Origin: Planctomycetaceae bacterium
GTDB lineage: Bacteria; Planctomycetota; Phycisphaerae; UBA1845; UTPLA1
NCBI GenBank assembly: GCA_006969385.1
Contig: CP030884.1
Coordinates: forward strand, 1,426,001 to 1,490,000
Direction of reading: 5' to 3'
DNA length: 64,000 nucleotides
Shown here: positions 25,701-34,782 of the stretch, in pieces
Layout of the letters: each line of letters begins with the position of its first letter
How positions within the stretch are numbered: position 1 is the first letter of the stretch
The notes under the pieces: model-generated
Told to the model about the DNA's origin: nothing
Database searches by the model: none
Seen by the model: the letters and a program-made list of their open reading frames with translations, nothing else
Position numbers and translations under genes: made by a program

Positions 25701-28553
25701 ATGATGAAGCGTGTTTGTGGTTTGGCGGCTTTGGCCGTCGCATTGGTAGCCAGCGTCGCCCAGGCCGGTGTTCCGGTCGACGGTGCTTGCTACATCGTTA
25801 GCAACAACGGTACGACGGTTTCTTGTTACGACAGCACCAACGCCGTCAATTTCCCGGCGTTCGTTCCGACGGTCGGCGGCTTGCCCGTCAACGACGTCAA
25901 CTGCGCCGCAACGATCAACGGCGTGTTCGATCCGGGCGCAACCTGCTACGACGGCGACAACATCGTCACCTACGACGAAATCGATCCGGCCCAGTTCGGC
26001 GATTGCGGTGAGTTTACGATCTCGGGCGCAACGCTGTTTCGTGACTTCTTTTTGATCCCGCAGGTCTTTAACGACTTCAGCAACGTCGATGCCGACACCA
26101 TCCCCTGCAATGGCTCGCCCTTCTCGACGTTCACGGACACCGACTGTAACGGCTTCCCCGATTCGATCGACTCGCTCGCTCCGGGTTATTTCGCCGGCGA
26201 TCTTTGGAACGGTTGCTGGTTCGCTCAGTACCGTTCGGTCGGTTCGGGTAACGGCTTGGCCGAATTCGTTCAGTACCAGCTAACCGGCGAATTGCCGATG
26301 GGTCGCCCTTCGGAATTGGGTGTGGCCAACGGTTTTGTCTGGGCGGATGCCACGGGTGTTCTCACGCCCTCCGGTCTCGTTGCCGATTGTTTCCTGCCCA
26401 ACGGTGACGTTGCCGACCTTGACCAAAACGGTGTGACCGACGGTCGCGACATTGACGACATTGCCGCCAAGATCACCGGCGACCAAATCCCGGTCGGCCC
26501 GACAGGTATCGGCGATGCCAACGGCGACGGCTTCGTCGATTTGGCCGATATCCCGACGCTCGTGGATTGCCTTCTCAGTGCTGGCGACTGCGCCGCTGCC
26601 GAACCGGGCACGCCGGTTTGCTATCAGACGATCGACGGTGCCAACCTCGACGTTCCCAGCCCTTGGTTCGTAACCATCGACGCCGTTATGCCGGGTGATG
26701 CCATCTGGAGCCAAACGCCGACGCTCAATGGTTACGGTGACAATCCCACGACCGCTTCCGACTCGAACTACAGCAATAAGCTCAAGAGCCTTTCGGCTGG
26801 TGGCGACAGCCTCAACTTCGGTACGGGCGGCGTTGATGACAAGACCGTGTTCGACACCGTTTTGGCTTACTCGCCGGTTACCACGATCACCAACCAGGGT
26901 ACGGGTATCTCGCAGCTTACTTACACCGAAAACCAATACATCTTGGTCACGGGTCGTTTGCCTTCCGGTGAAAACATCCAAGCCTGTACCCGTGACTCGG
27001 GTTCGGGTACCCGCAATGCGCACAATAACAGTTTCGGTGTCGACCCGAGCTGGGGTATGGGGGACAACCTCGCCCCGACCAATGACCGCGCTCGCAGCTC
27101 GACACAAACCAACGTCGGCCCCAATACGTTCACCTCAAACTGCGGTGGCTCGTCCATTATGGAAAACGCCGTGTTGAACAAGCGCTTGGCAGTTGGTTAC
27201 ACCGGCCTGTTCGGTGGTAGCCGCTCGGCTGCCGACGCCGCCGCTGGTCGTTATGAAATCGTGGATATCCGCAACGACGTCGCAGGTGGTATTAACTATG
27301 TGCGTCCTTCGGTAAACGCCGTGCTGTTCAACGACGACGTCGAGACCGCCTTCACCATCGGTGGTTTGCAGTCGGTCGTAACGGTTGGTGATCCGACCGA
27401 GTTGGACCCGATGGATCCGGCCTTCATGGAAAATCAAGCCATGGCCGCGTTCCTGCGCAACATCAACGATTCGATCGCCAACTTCGTATCACCCACGGGT
27501 CAGTCGCCCGACACGTTTATGCCGGTGCAGGCCCTCGTCTCGGACTTCGTGTTGCCCCAAGGCGTTTCGGTGGTTCCGCCGCTGCTAGATCCGGATAACT
27601 ACTCGATTCCGAATCCGAACCTGGTGCCCGACGTTCAAACTGCGATTCAGTTCTCGCAGACCACGATCGTTCCGGCCTTCGGTTCGGTTCGTCCGTTCGG
27701 TACCGTGCCGGTTCGCAACGCTAATGCCGCCGGTTACTCCGATGGCAGCACCGACGGTCGCTATCGCAACGCCGACGGTAGCCTGACGTTGACGGCCGGA
27801 ACCGTGTTGAAGTCGCGCATGCACATTCAGGGCGACTTCGACGTCAACGGTCAGCGCGACTGGAACGACATCGATGAACTCGTCGCCGCCGTCATGGATC
27901 CGGCCGGCTGGCAGGCCGCCGATGTCGCCGCCAACCCCGGCAACTTCATCATTCCGGAAATCCTCGGTGACTTCGATGGCAACGGCGACCTCAACGCCGA
28001 AGACGTACGTTACTTCGCCGACGGCTTGGCCCTCGACCCGGTAACCCGCTTGCTCGATCGCCGCGAAGGTTTCACGCAAGTTGATATGGCGGTTGCCAAC
28101 TACTTCGGCACCAGTCTCGCCACCGGCACCTACGATGCGGGTGACTCGCGCGGTGACGTCGCCGGCGATCAGACCTGGCCGGGTGGTCCGCCCAACGGTG
28201 CGGACGGCATGGTCGACGACGCGGACATCGATTACGTCAAGGCCAACTTCACCGCCACTTGGGGTGCCGACCTCGACGCCAACCTGCTCAAGGACATTTC
28301 CTGTGACATGGACGGTGATCTCGATGTGGACATCAACGACATTTGCGAAATCATCGAGAACATCCTCGACACGCAAATCGGTGACGTAAACCTCGACGGT
28401 GCGGTCAACAGCACCGACTTCAACATCATCAACATGAACATGGGCACCGGCAGCAGCTATGCTGAAGGTGACGTGGACTGCGATGGCGACGTCGATCAGA
28501 CCGACCTCGACTGGGCGATGGGTACGTTGGGTAGCCTTTGCAACCCCGCCTAA
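25701..28553 (+). CDS. Large secreted protein with multiple dockerin type I repeats
   Basis: 950 residues with a signal peptide (1-22, ending V-A-Q-A). The chain is acidic and rich in Asp, Asn and Gly. Dockerin-like calcium loops recur: D-L-D-Q-N-G-V-T-D near 235 and D-A-N-G-D-G-F-V-D near 270, D-F-D-V-N-G-Q-R-D and D-F-D-G-N-G-D-L-N near 715-760, and D-M-D-G-D-L-D-V-D, D-V-N-L-D-G-A-V-N and D-V-D-C-D-G-D-V-D in the last 80 residues. The segment at about 290-640 is unassigned. GGAGG lies ten bases before the ATG and a strong terminator follows, so it is monocistronic. Through its dockerins it could dock to a cohesin such as the product at 21341, but that link is inference. Confidence 0.85.
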   Translation: MMKRVCGLAALAVALVASVAQAGVPVDGACYIVSNNGTTVSCYDSTNAVNFPAFVPTVGGLPVNDVNCAATINGVFDPGATCYDGDNIVTYDEIDPAQFGDCGEFTISGATLFRDFFLIPQVFNDFSNVDADTIPCNGSPFSTFTDTDCNGFPDSIDSLAPGYFAGDLWNGCWFAQYRSVGSGNGLAEFVQYQLTGELPMGRPSELGVANGFVWADATGVLTPSGLVADCFLPNGDVADLDQNGVTDGRDIDDIAAKITGDQIPVGPTGIGDANGDGFVDLADIPTLVDCLLSAGDCAAAEPGTPVCYQTIDGANLDVPSPWFVTIDAVMPGDAIWSQTPTLNGYGDNPTTASDSNYSNKLKSLSAGGDSLNFGTGGVDDKTVFDTVLAYSPVTTITNQGTGISQLTYTENQYILVTGRLPSGENIQACTRDSGSGTRNAHNNSFGVDPSWGMGDNLAPTNDRARSSTQTNVGPNTFTSNCGGSSIMENAVLNKRLAVGYTGLFGGSRSAADAAAGRYEIVDIRNDVAGGINYVRPSVNAVLFNDDVETAFTIGGLQSVVTVGDPTELDPMDPAFMENQAMAAFLRNINDSIANFVSPTGQSPDTFMPVQALVSDFVLPQGVSVVPPLLDPDNYSIPNPNLVPDVQTAIQFSQTTIVPAFGSVRPFGTVPVRNANAAGYSDGSTDGRYRNADGSLTLTAGTVLKSRMHIQGDFDVNGQRDWNDIDELVAAVMDPAGWQAADVAANPGNFIIPEILGDFDGNGDLNAEDVRYFADGLALDPVTRLLDRREGFTQVDMAVANYFGTSLATGTYDAGDSRGDVAGDQTWPGGPPNGADGMVDDADIDYVKANFTATWGADLDANLLKDISCDMDGDLDVDINDICEIIENILDTQIGDVNLDGAVNSTDFNIINMNMGTGSSYAEGDVDCDGDVDQTDLDWAMGTLGSLCNPA

Positions 28554-28600
28554 GTTAGCTTTAGGGTTTGCTCCTCAACGGAGCGATCGTTAAAAATAGA

Positions 28601-28637
28601 AAAGAGGCTCGTCCCAGCGACGAGCCTCTTTTTTTGC
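28601..28637 (+). terminator. Rho-independent terminator of the dockerin protein gene
   Basis: A perfect 13-base-pair stem (AAAGAGGCTCGTC with GACGAGCCTCTTT), a five-base loop and a run of T bases, 48 bases after the stop codon. Confidence 0.95.
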
Positions 28638-28706
28638 GTTTTTATTTGCGAAAATCGGCTTGTTTCAATCAACGTATGACTGTTGCGCAGCCTAATCGAT
28701 CGTGAC

Positions 28707-28730
28707 GTACCGGTGATCTGCCGGTGCTAC
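28707..28730. repeat. Short ACCGG...CCGGT palindromic repeat
   Basis: GTACCGGTGATCTGCCGGTGC: ACCGG pairs with CCGGT. It is related in form to the palindrome at 49877. Located between the dockerin gene terminator and the 3' end of the convergent sigma-70 gene. Confidence 0.5.
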
Positions 28731-28762
28731 AACTATGTCGTCGCTGTAAATCGCAATCCGAT

Positions 28763-29743
28763 TTAAGCGGCAAGAAAGTCGTCCTGTATCTTGTCGCGCA
28801 ATTTCGCCAAGGCGCGGTTCTGAATTTGTCGCACGCGCTCTTTGGTAACACCGATGAGGTTGCCGACTTGTTCCAGCGTCTTGGGGCCGTCGCCTTCGAG
28901 ACCTTGCACCTTGGCCAGCGCGAAGCGCGCTTGCAGCACGGTCACTTCGGTTTGGTTCAGGTCGGCCGTGTTCTCGCGGATGATGCAGCGCAGCTCATCG
29001 ATGCAATCGGTTTCATGCTCGATGCGTTGCTGCTCGAGGTGATCGCTGCGTTCGAGCGTCGGGTCGAACTCGACCGGGAAGCGACCGCGATATCGGGCAA
29101 TCTTCATCGCGACACGGCTGAAGCTCTTGAGAATCGCGCGACACGCGTACGTGCTGAACTTAAAGCCGCGTCCGATGTCGAATTTATCAACGCTGCGAAG
29201 CAATGCCATGTTGCCTTCGCTGATCAATTCGGCGTAGTCGATGTTGCCGAGCTTGGTACGCTTGGCCATCGCGAGCACCAACGGCATGTTGGCCTGCACG
29301 ATTTCGTTTTGCACCAATTCGACACGGTGCTGCCACCAGAGCACTTCGCTCGTGGCGAGCTTGGTCAGCCGACGATTGGTGAATCGATCGAGAATCTTCT
29401 TAATGCGGAAGCGGGCGTAGTTCATCCGCAGGAAGAGCGTCTTCTCTTCGCCTGCGGTGAGCGTTTGGCCTGCAAAGCCGACGGGGCCGGCGGCATCGAT
29501 CGGCGCGGCGGTGACTGCGTTGCACCAAGGGCGCGTATCCGTGGCTTCTTCGGTAACTTCCGGAAAGAAGTCTTGCATCGCGTTACGCGCTTCAAACGCA
29601 TCGCTAGCGATGAGTTCGAAGGGGAGTGTGAGCAGCCGAGTGATTCGCTCGCGGTCTTCGACCGAGAGGGCGTTCATCACCGTCGGGCTGGGTTCCAAAG
29701 CAGTGGGAATGCGAGCATCAATTTTCGCGCCAGTAGCAGTCAT
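28763..29743 (-). CDS. Sigma-70 family RNA polymerase sigma factor (non-ECF)
   Basis: 326 residues, larger than ECF factors, with regions 1.2 to 4. Region 2 is clear: V-L-A-M-A-K-R, Y-A-E-L-I-S-E-G-N-M-A-L-L-R, F-D-I-G-R-G-F-K-F-S-T-Y-A. Region 4 ends with T-L-E-Q-V-G-N-L-I-G-V-T-K-E-R-V-R-Q-I-Q. It lacks the long acidic N-terminal region of the housekeeping RpoD and looks like a group 2 or 3 factor. Residues 1-85 are poorly conserved. GGGAGAC precedes the ATG. Regulon unknown. No anti-sigma gene is adjacent. Confidence 0.9.
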   Translation of the reverse strand: MTATGAKIDARIPTALEPSPTVMNALSVEDRERITRLLTLPFELIASDAFEARNAMQDFFPEVTEEATDTRPWCNAVTAAPIDAAGPVGFAGQTLTAGEEKTLFLRMNYARFRIKKILDRFTNRRLTKLATSEVLWWQHRVELVQNEIVQANMPLVLAMAKRTKLGNIDYAELISEGNMALLRSVDKFDIGRGFKFSTYACRAILKSFSRVAMKIARYRGRFPVEFDPTLERSDHLEQQRIEHETDCIDELRCIIRENTADLNQTEVTVLQARFALAKVQGLEGDGPKTLEQVGNLIGVTKERVRQIQNRALAKLRDKIQDDFLAA

Positions 29744-30220
29744 GATGTAGGTCTCCCGCAGCCTCCAGAGGCTGCTTCGGTCCGAATCTTATGCCCGAAA
29801 TTATCGCACACAGCACACCGCTGCGTACGACGATCCGTCCACACAAGGTCGGAAGTTAATCTCAGTCAGTCGGTGACATCTTCGTTGCTCAGGCGAAGAC
29901 ATCTCCCTTAATGCAGGCGGTAACAGGAAGTTACCGTGGTCTGGGGGTGGGCTATGTTACTACCTCTAATTAAAACATAGCACGAAAACCGGCGGGTGCA
30001 AATGAATGTCCGCTAAATTTTCATAATTTTTCAGGGATGGGGTTGAACTGTAACTCTATGTTTCGTATGAGTTTGTGGAGCGATAACACGCCCATGGTGG
30101 CCAGAATAGGCGATTTAGGGCGGCTACTCGTGTTGAACCGCGTTTGTGCAAAAATTCACGAAGATGGGACTATTGCCCACAAGTTACCACCCACTCACGG
30201 CTAGATTTGGCCGCAGCTTG
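29744..30220. other. Long intergenic region upstream of the sigma-70 gene
   Basis: About 477 bases with no credible gene. The part at 29960-30060 is AT-rich and may hold the sigma gene promoter on the minus strand. The length suggests a long 5' leader, but no known riboswitch or hairpin class was recognised. Confidence 0.45.
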
Positions 30221-30607
30221 TTAATTATTGTTAGACAGGTATTTAGAAAGCCGGTCGGCAGTGCTGTCTTCGAAGATCGCGTCTTTGCCGAATCCCTCAA
30301 CCGCACCAGCCGCGACGGCTTGCTGTTGGGCCTCTTCAAAATTGCTGACCATCATAACACGCACGTTTTTCAGGGCGTCGTTCGCCTGCATTTGCCGAAT
30401 CAATTCGATACCGGGGCTGCGATCCGCGAAAATCAGCCGATTGACCAACACCAGGTCGTAGGACGGGTTCTCCGCCAACTTCTCGAGGGCTTCGCCCACA
30501 AACATCACGCGGTCGATGCTGACGTCGAAGCGTTCGTTCAACATTCGGCTAAGGGTGCCGTGGTCGGGGTCACAGTTACCGACATCGAGAATCCGAGCTT
30601 TGCTCAC
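30221..30607 (-). CDS. Stand-alone pseudo-receiver domain protein
   Basis: 128 residues, a single response-regulator receiver fold without an output domain. Strand 1 ends with the acidic cluster (Asp13, Asp15). The phosphorylation-site Asp is replaced: the strand D-L-V-L-V ends at Asn56 (N-R-L-I) where a D is expected. The switch Ser88 (V-M-M-V-S-N) and Lys108 (F-G-K-D) are kept. The protein therefore probably cannot be phosphorylated in the usual way and may act as a constitutive or ligand-controlled binding module. GTG start with AGGAG eight bases upstream. It is divergent from the aminotransferase gene. Confidence 0.78.
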   Translation of the reverse strand: MSKARILDVGNCDPDHGTLSRMLNERFDVSIDRVMFVGEALEKLAENPSYDLVLVNRLIFADRSPGIELIRQMQANDALKNVRVMMVSNFEEAQQQAVAAGAVEGFGKDAIFEDSTADRLSKYLSNNN

Positions 30608-30770
30608 CTGTTAAACTCCTGTAGGAATCGTGAATCTTTGGCAGACTTCTTGGCTGATACGCGTTGCGAATCGGACGACATTATAGTGCGCAGCCGTTCG
30701 ATGCCGTGGGCGTCGAAGCATCGCCTTTTCAGGAACATCAAACGCGTTTTTCGGGTGTAGGCAACTATCC

Positions 30771-31952
30771 ATGCAACCATCTCAGCGAGCGAATCAAATC
30801 ACGCCGTCGGCCACGTTGGCCGTGGCAACCAAGGCAGCCCAACTCCGGGCCGAAGGTGTCGACGTCATCGGCTTCGGCGCCGGTGAGCCGGATTTTCCGA
30901 CGCCGCCACATGTGTGTGCAGCCGCCAAAGAGGCGTTGGACCGTGGTGCGACGAATTATGCGAAACCCGCCAGCGGTATCCCCGAAGCCAAGGCGGCAGT
31001 GATCGAGAAGTTTCGACGCGAGAACGACCTTCAATACGCGCCCGACGAAGTAATCGTCACGCTCGGCGGCAAAGAAGCGCTGGCGCTCGCGTTTATGGCG
31101 TTGCTCGATCCGGGTGATGAAGTGTTGCTACCGGTGCCGTATTGGGTGAGCTTTCCCGAGCAGATCGGGCTGGCCGGCGGCAAGGTCGTACCGCTGACGC
31201 CGTCGCGGTCGGATTTTCGCCTAACGCCGGAAGAGATCGGCGCCGCGCTCACGCCCAGAACGAAAATCTTCGTGTTCAACAGCCCGTCGAACCCCGGCGG
31301 CTTCGCGTACACGCCCGATGAGGTGCGCGAGATTGCGGCGGCACTGGCTGATCGCGACATCATGGTGTTTAGCGATGAGATGTATGACCGACTGCGCTAT
31401 GGTGATCGGCGCGAGCATCTAAGTTTCGCCAACGCCGGCGACGGCTGGCGCGACAAAACGCTGACGTTTAACGCGGCGAGCAAATCGCATTCGATGACGG
31501 GCTGGCGATTGGGTTACGCGGCGGGGCCGAACTGGTTGATCAAGGCGATGGCCAAGATTCAAAGCCACACGACCAGCGGCGCCGTCAACTTCGCGCAATA
31601 CGGGTTGGTCGCGGCGCTAACCGGCGATCAGTCGCACGTGGAAGAAATGCGCCAAGCCTTCGAACAGCGTGGCACACACATGGCGGCGCGGCTGAATGCG
31701 TTGGCCGGCGTGAGTTGTTTGCAACCCAGCGGCGCGTTTTATTGCTTCCCCGATGTATCGGGCGCGTTTGGCAAGTTGGGCGTGTCAAACTCGACCGACT
31801 TCTGTGCGAAAGTGCTGGAAGACGCCCATGTGGCGTTGGTGCCCGGCGGTGCGTTCGGTATGGATACGCACGTAAGGTTGAGTTTTGCGACCGGGATGGC
31901 GAAGATTGATGCTGGGCTGGATCGTTTAGAGAAGCTATTGGGTAAAGTGTAG
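30771..31952 (+). CDS. aspC: Class I pyridoxal-phosphate aminotransferase, aspartate aminotransferase type
   Basis: 393 residues. Motifs: G-F-G-A-G-E-P-D-F-P-T-P at 34-45, T-N-Y-A-K-P-A-S-G near 61, Y-W-V-S-F-P-E-Q (aromatic active-site segment), N-S-P-S-N-P-G-G at 170-177, S-D-E-M-Y, PLP lysine Lys238 in A-A-S-K-S-H-S-M-T-G-W-R-L-G-Y, and the terminal R-L-S-F-A carboxylate-binding Arg. It matches the bacterial Ib subgroup, which transaminates aspartate with 2-oxoglutarate; some members also accept prephenate. The ATG at 30771 is the natural start. It is followed after 24 bases by the transglutaminase-like gene. Confidence 0.92.
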   Translation: MQPSQRANQITPSATLAVATKAAQLRAEGVDVIGFGAGEPDFPTPPHVCAAAKEALDRGATNYAKPASGIPEAKAAVIEKFRRENDLQYAPDEVIVTLGGKEALALAFMALLDPGDEVLLPVPYWVSFPEQIGLAGGKVVPLTPSRSDFRLTPEEIGAALTPRTKIFVFNSPSNPGGFAYTPDEVREIAAALADRDIMVFSDEMYDRLRYGDRREHLSFANAGDGWRDKTLTFNAASKSHSMTGWRLGYAAGPNWLIKAMAKIQSHTTSGAVNFAQYGLVAALTGDQSHVEEMRQAFEQRGTHMAARLNALAGVSCLQPSGAFYCFPDVSGAFGKLGVSNSTDFCAKVLEDAHVALVPGGAFGMDTHVRLSFATGMAKIDAGLDRLEKLLGKV

Positions 31953-31976
31953 CGACCAGAGCGAGCGCTTGAAATT

Positions 31977-32951
31977 ATGGCGAACGATGCACCGACATAC
32001 GCAAGCCGATCGCCCCGCATGCGCTGGTTCGTGCGCTGGCCGCTCAAGTGGGCGGCGTTCCTGGTCGTCGTATTTTTCGTTTGCTTCCCATATCCGGCGC
32101 AGTTTCTTCGACACCTGCAGCACGTCAGTAACTACGACGCGATGATCGATCCGAATCATGCTTTGATGGGGCAATGGGAAAGCGAACTCCGCACGCAACT
32201 CGCGGGGGAAGTAAACGGCAATCGCAAAAAGAAAACAGAAGATGCCGACGAGTCGATCGACGCTGAAACGATTGACGTAAACAAACATTGGCGGCCTCGT
32301 CAGGTGCAAAAGAAGGTCGAGCGTTTTATCTACGAGCGCGTACCCTACGCCTGGGACTGGGATTTGTGGGGCTCGGCCGATTACATGCCGACTGTCGAGG
32401 AGATGTACGCCAAATCGAAAACCGACGTCGAAGGCAAACTGCGCGAAGATTGCGACGGCCGCGCGGTATTGGCGGCGTCGTTGCTGCGGCGGCTCGGGTA
32501 TCAAGCGCGCTTGGTCACCGATCTGCGTCATGTATGGGTTACCACGCCCGCCGGCGAATTGATGGGGCCGGGCCGCGGCAAGACGATGGTGTCATCGGAC
32601 AAGGGTAACAAAGTTGATATCTGGCAAACGCTGAGTAACGTGCCCGTCTCGCTTTCTTATGGCGTGGCGGTCTTTCCACTGTGGCGCGAGTTGATCATAC
32701 TCTTGGCGGCATTCTTTTTGTTGATGCCGCGCGACCCGCGCAAGTTAAGGTTATTCGTCGGCTTGCAGTTGATGGTGCTCGGCTTGTTACTCGTGCGCGG
32801 CGGCTATCTCGATCCCTCGCCGCTCTCGCAGTCGGTTCGCGTGTGGCCGGTGTACGTCGGCCTTGCCATTATTCTCGAAGGGATGTTGATCACGGCATTG
32901 GCCGCGCGGCGCCGCGCCGACGCAATCACTTCAGCGGACGCGCAAAGCTGA
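31977..32951 (+). CDS. Membrane protein with transglutaminase-like domain
   Basis: 324 residues. One membrane segment at 24-38, an extracytoplasmic domain to about 225, and hydrophobic segments near 233-253, 260-275 and 292-312. The domain has the transglutaminase-like Cys159 in E-D-C-D-G-R-A-V-L-A-A-S-L-L-R-R-L-G-Y and His185 in D-L-R-H-V-W-V, the order expected of this cysteine-protease-like fold; the third catalytic residue is uncertain. Such domains may cleave or crosslink peptides, but no substrate is implied by context. The 3' end overlaps the convergent VOC gene by 26 bases. Confidence 0.78.
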   Translation: MANDAPTYASRSPRMRWFVRWPLKWAAFLVVVFFVCFPYPAQFLRHLQHVSNYDAMIDPNHALMGQWESELRTQLAGEVNGNRKKKTEDADESIDAETIDVNKHWRPRQVQKKVERFIYERVPYAWDWDLWGSADYMPTVEEMYAKSKTDVEGKLREDCDGRAVLAASLLRRLGYQARLVTDLRHVWVTTPAGELMGPGRGKTMVSSDKGNKVDIWQTLSNVPVSLSYGVAVFPLWRELIILLAAFFLLMPRDPRKLRLFVGLQLMVLGLLLVRGGYLDPSPLSQSVRVWPVYVGLAIILEGMLITALAARRRADAITSADAQS

Positions 32952-33279
32952 GTTCGTGACCATCGGGGTCGCGCAAGTGAAAGTAGCGCTCACCCCAGGC
33001 GGCATCTTTGGGCGGAGCATCGGGCTGCATGCCCGCGTCGATCAATCGTTGATATTGCGCGTCCACATCGTCGACGTAGAAAATCGCACGGCCCCAATCG
33101 CGGGGTTGGCTGCTCTCGTTGTCGATCAGGTTGAGATAGCCGCTACCCGCGCGAAAGCTGGTGAATTCGGCGTCGGGACCGCCGTAAATTATGTCGAATC
33201 CGCACGTTTGATAGAAAGGTACGGAGCGCGACATGTCGCGGACAAACAGTGTGATCGCGCTGAGGGCTTCGATGGTCAT
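32926..33279 (-). CDS. VOC (glyoxalase/bleomycin resistance-like) superfamily protein
   Basis: 117 residues from the ATG at 33279; the frame extends upstream to 33435 but that part covers a repeat and lacks homology. The fold shows paired beta-alpha-beta-beta-beta units: A-I-T-L-F-V-R-D-M-S-R-S-V-P-F-Y-Q near the N-terminus, I-F-Y-V-D-D-V-D-A near 68, and the ending F-H-L-R-D-P-D-G-H-E-L-S-F-A, with Glu as a likely metal ligand. Members include glyoxalases, dioxygenases and antibiotic-binding proteins; the substrate cannot be told here. Confidence 0.85.
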   Translation of the reverse strand: MTIEALSAITLFVRDMSRSVPFYQTCGFDIIYGGPDAEFTSFRAGSGYLNLIDNESSQPRDWGRAIFYVDDVDAQYQRLIDAGMQPDAPPKDAAWGERYFHLRDPDGHELSFARPLK

Positions 33280-33774
33280 GGTCGGGATGGTAATCGATGG
33301 ATAGGGCAGGGGCTGGTCGAAGGTCGATTTACCAGGTTCGAGGTTGGCCGCGCCTTCGAGGGGAATTGGTCCCCCAGCCCTGGAAGGGTACGGACACCCG
33401 AGAAGGGCACCCCAATGATCGGGCACCCAGGGCAATTCCCCACCCTAGCTAACCCGCGACTCCCAAAACGAATGATTCGATCGGGCGCTGGCGTGAGTGT
33501 TGGTCCCCCAGCCCCGACGGGCAGGGGCACCCGCCATCCGCGGCGTGATCGCGTTAGAAAGCCGGGCGGATTTTCAAGTTGCCCGGCGGGTGGAAACCGG
33601 TCATGCTTATACTGAATGGGACGGGAATATGCCGGAATTCTCGGCATTTTCGGCTCTTGGGCCCGTTTCGGCTGATTCGCGGCGACGTGGCGAAATATTT
33701 GCTCGCGAGCGATCAACCGATAAGAGGAAAGGCGGCGTCGGATATCACGCGACGCGAAACCGAAAGGTATGCAT
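33280..33774. repeat. Intergenic region with two family A repeats
   Basis: Family A copies at 33370-33399 (CCCCCAGCCC, TGG, AAGGGTACGGACACCCG, partly decayed) and 33504-33532. A partial B-like arm (CCCCACCCTA) lies near 33438. No gene is supported in these 495 bases. The last part contains the leader of the CvpA-like gene, with GAAAGG before the ATG at 33775. Confidence 0.75.
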
Positions 33775-34782
33775 ATGTTTGGTACGCGAAAACGAAAACC
33801 CCCGGTGATTACCCGACCGAACGACGAGCGACCGCGCGGCGGCCAGCCGTATTCGAGCGGCGAACGGAATTTTGAGGTCGAACGGGATCGGCCCACTAAA
33901 TGTTGCTCCGGCACGCTGGGTAAGGTGCTGATTCTGGGCGCGGCGGCTGCCGGGTTCGGTGCCAGCGCTCATTACGACGTGTTGCTGGGCCAAATCGGCT
34001 CGGTGCTAATGGGGCTGAGCACGCTGCACGGCAACTGGAAGGGCGGCCTGCGCAAAGGCATCATGCTGCCGGCGACGGCACTGGTGCTGTGGTATCTGTA
34101 TAGCAATCCGGATGTGGTCGCACCCTTGGTCGGCATGGTCGGCGCGAGCGGCCCGTTCGCCAACGCCGTCGGTTGTGCGGTTGTGGCGGGTGTCGTGCTG
34201 TTCATGATCGGCATGCCCGTGAAGTTCGTGCGTAACCGCGTGGTGCGGAAGCGACCGATGCTGGCGGGGATGGATCGATTCTTCGGTTCGACGATAGGCC
34301 TTGCCGAAGGCGGCGTGTTGATGGCACTGCTGATGTGGACGGCGGTCTTGCTGGAGCCGATGGCGCAGAACACGGCGGACCACCCCGACGCGCAGGCGGG
34401 GCAAAAGAAAATCGCCAACACCGTTCTTCGAATCACCAACGAAATCGACCAAAGCCCGCTGGCGGGCTTCGCGCGCGACGGCAACTTGCTGGCCGAAATT
34501 CCGGAAGTGAAGCAACACCTTGATGCGATACGCCCGGACGGCACGATCGATCCGAACAAGATCGACCCGAGCATTCAGAATATGATCGCCGAAATGATGA
34601 AGGGGCTGGACCCGGCCCAGGTGCAAAAAGCGGCGGAACAACTCGGGATTCGACAAGGGGCGGCTCGTAAGTCGCGTGTGAAACGACCAACAGGTTTGAA
34701 TGAGAAGCCCCGCAGATCGCGGGGCTTTTTTTGCGCGGTAGAAGGTTGGTGCCTTAGATTCAAAACAGAACTGGCTGTGTGA
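33775..34782 (+). CDS. CvpA-like membrane protein, 3' end runs through a terminator
   Basis: 335 residues from the ATG at 33775 (GAAAGG nine bases upstream); another ATG at 33769 is too close to that site. Hydrophobic segments lie at about 45-68, 88-108, 115-148 and 170-195, with D-R-F-F-G-S-T-I-G-L-A-E-G-G matching the CvpA signature D-R-x-x-G-x-x-x-G-x-x-x-G. CvpA relatives affect envelope functions such as colicin production or bile tolerance; role here unknown. Residues 230-300 are a soluble tail. The last 25 or so codons read through a strong terminator at 34705 and overlap the end of the methylase gene, so the natural C-terminus may have been altered. Confidence 0.75.
   Translation: MFGTRKRKPPVITRPNDERPRGGQPYSSGERNFEVERDRPTKCCSGTLGKVLILGAAAAGFGASAHYDVLLGQIGSVLMGLSTLHGNWKGGLRKGIMLPATALVLWYLYSNPDVVAPLVGMVGASGPFANAVGCAVVAGVVLFMIGMPVKFVRNRVVRKRPMLAGMDRFFGSTIGLAEGGVLMALLMWTAVLLEPMAQNTADHPDAQAGQKKIANTVLRITNEIDQSPLAGFARDGNLLAEIPEVKQHLDAIRPDGTIDPNKIDPSIQNMIAEMMKGLDPAQVQKAAEQLGIRQGAARKSRVKRPTGLNEKPRRSRGFFCAVEGWCLRFKTELAV
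34705..34732 (+). terminator. Rho-independent terminator within the end of the CvpA-like frame
   Basis: AAGCCCCGC at 34705-34713 pairs perfectly with GCGGGGCTT at 34719-34727, followed by seven T bases. It lies about 50 bases upstream of the stop codon of the frame that crosses it, which is unusual. Confidence 0.9.

Noticed and set aside
30146..30760. 204-codon plus-strand frame
   Set aside because: Antisense to the pseudo-receiver gene, which has a good ribosome-binding site and recognisable fold.
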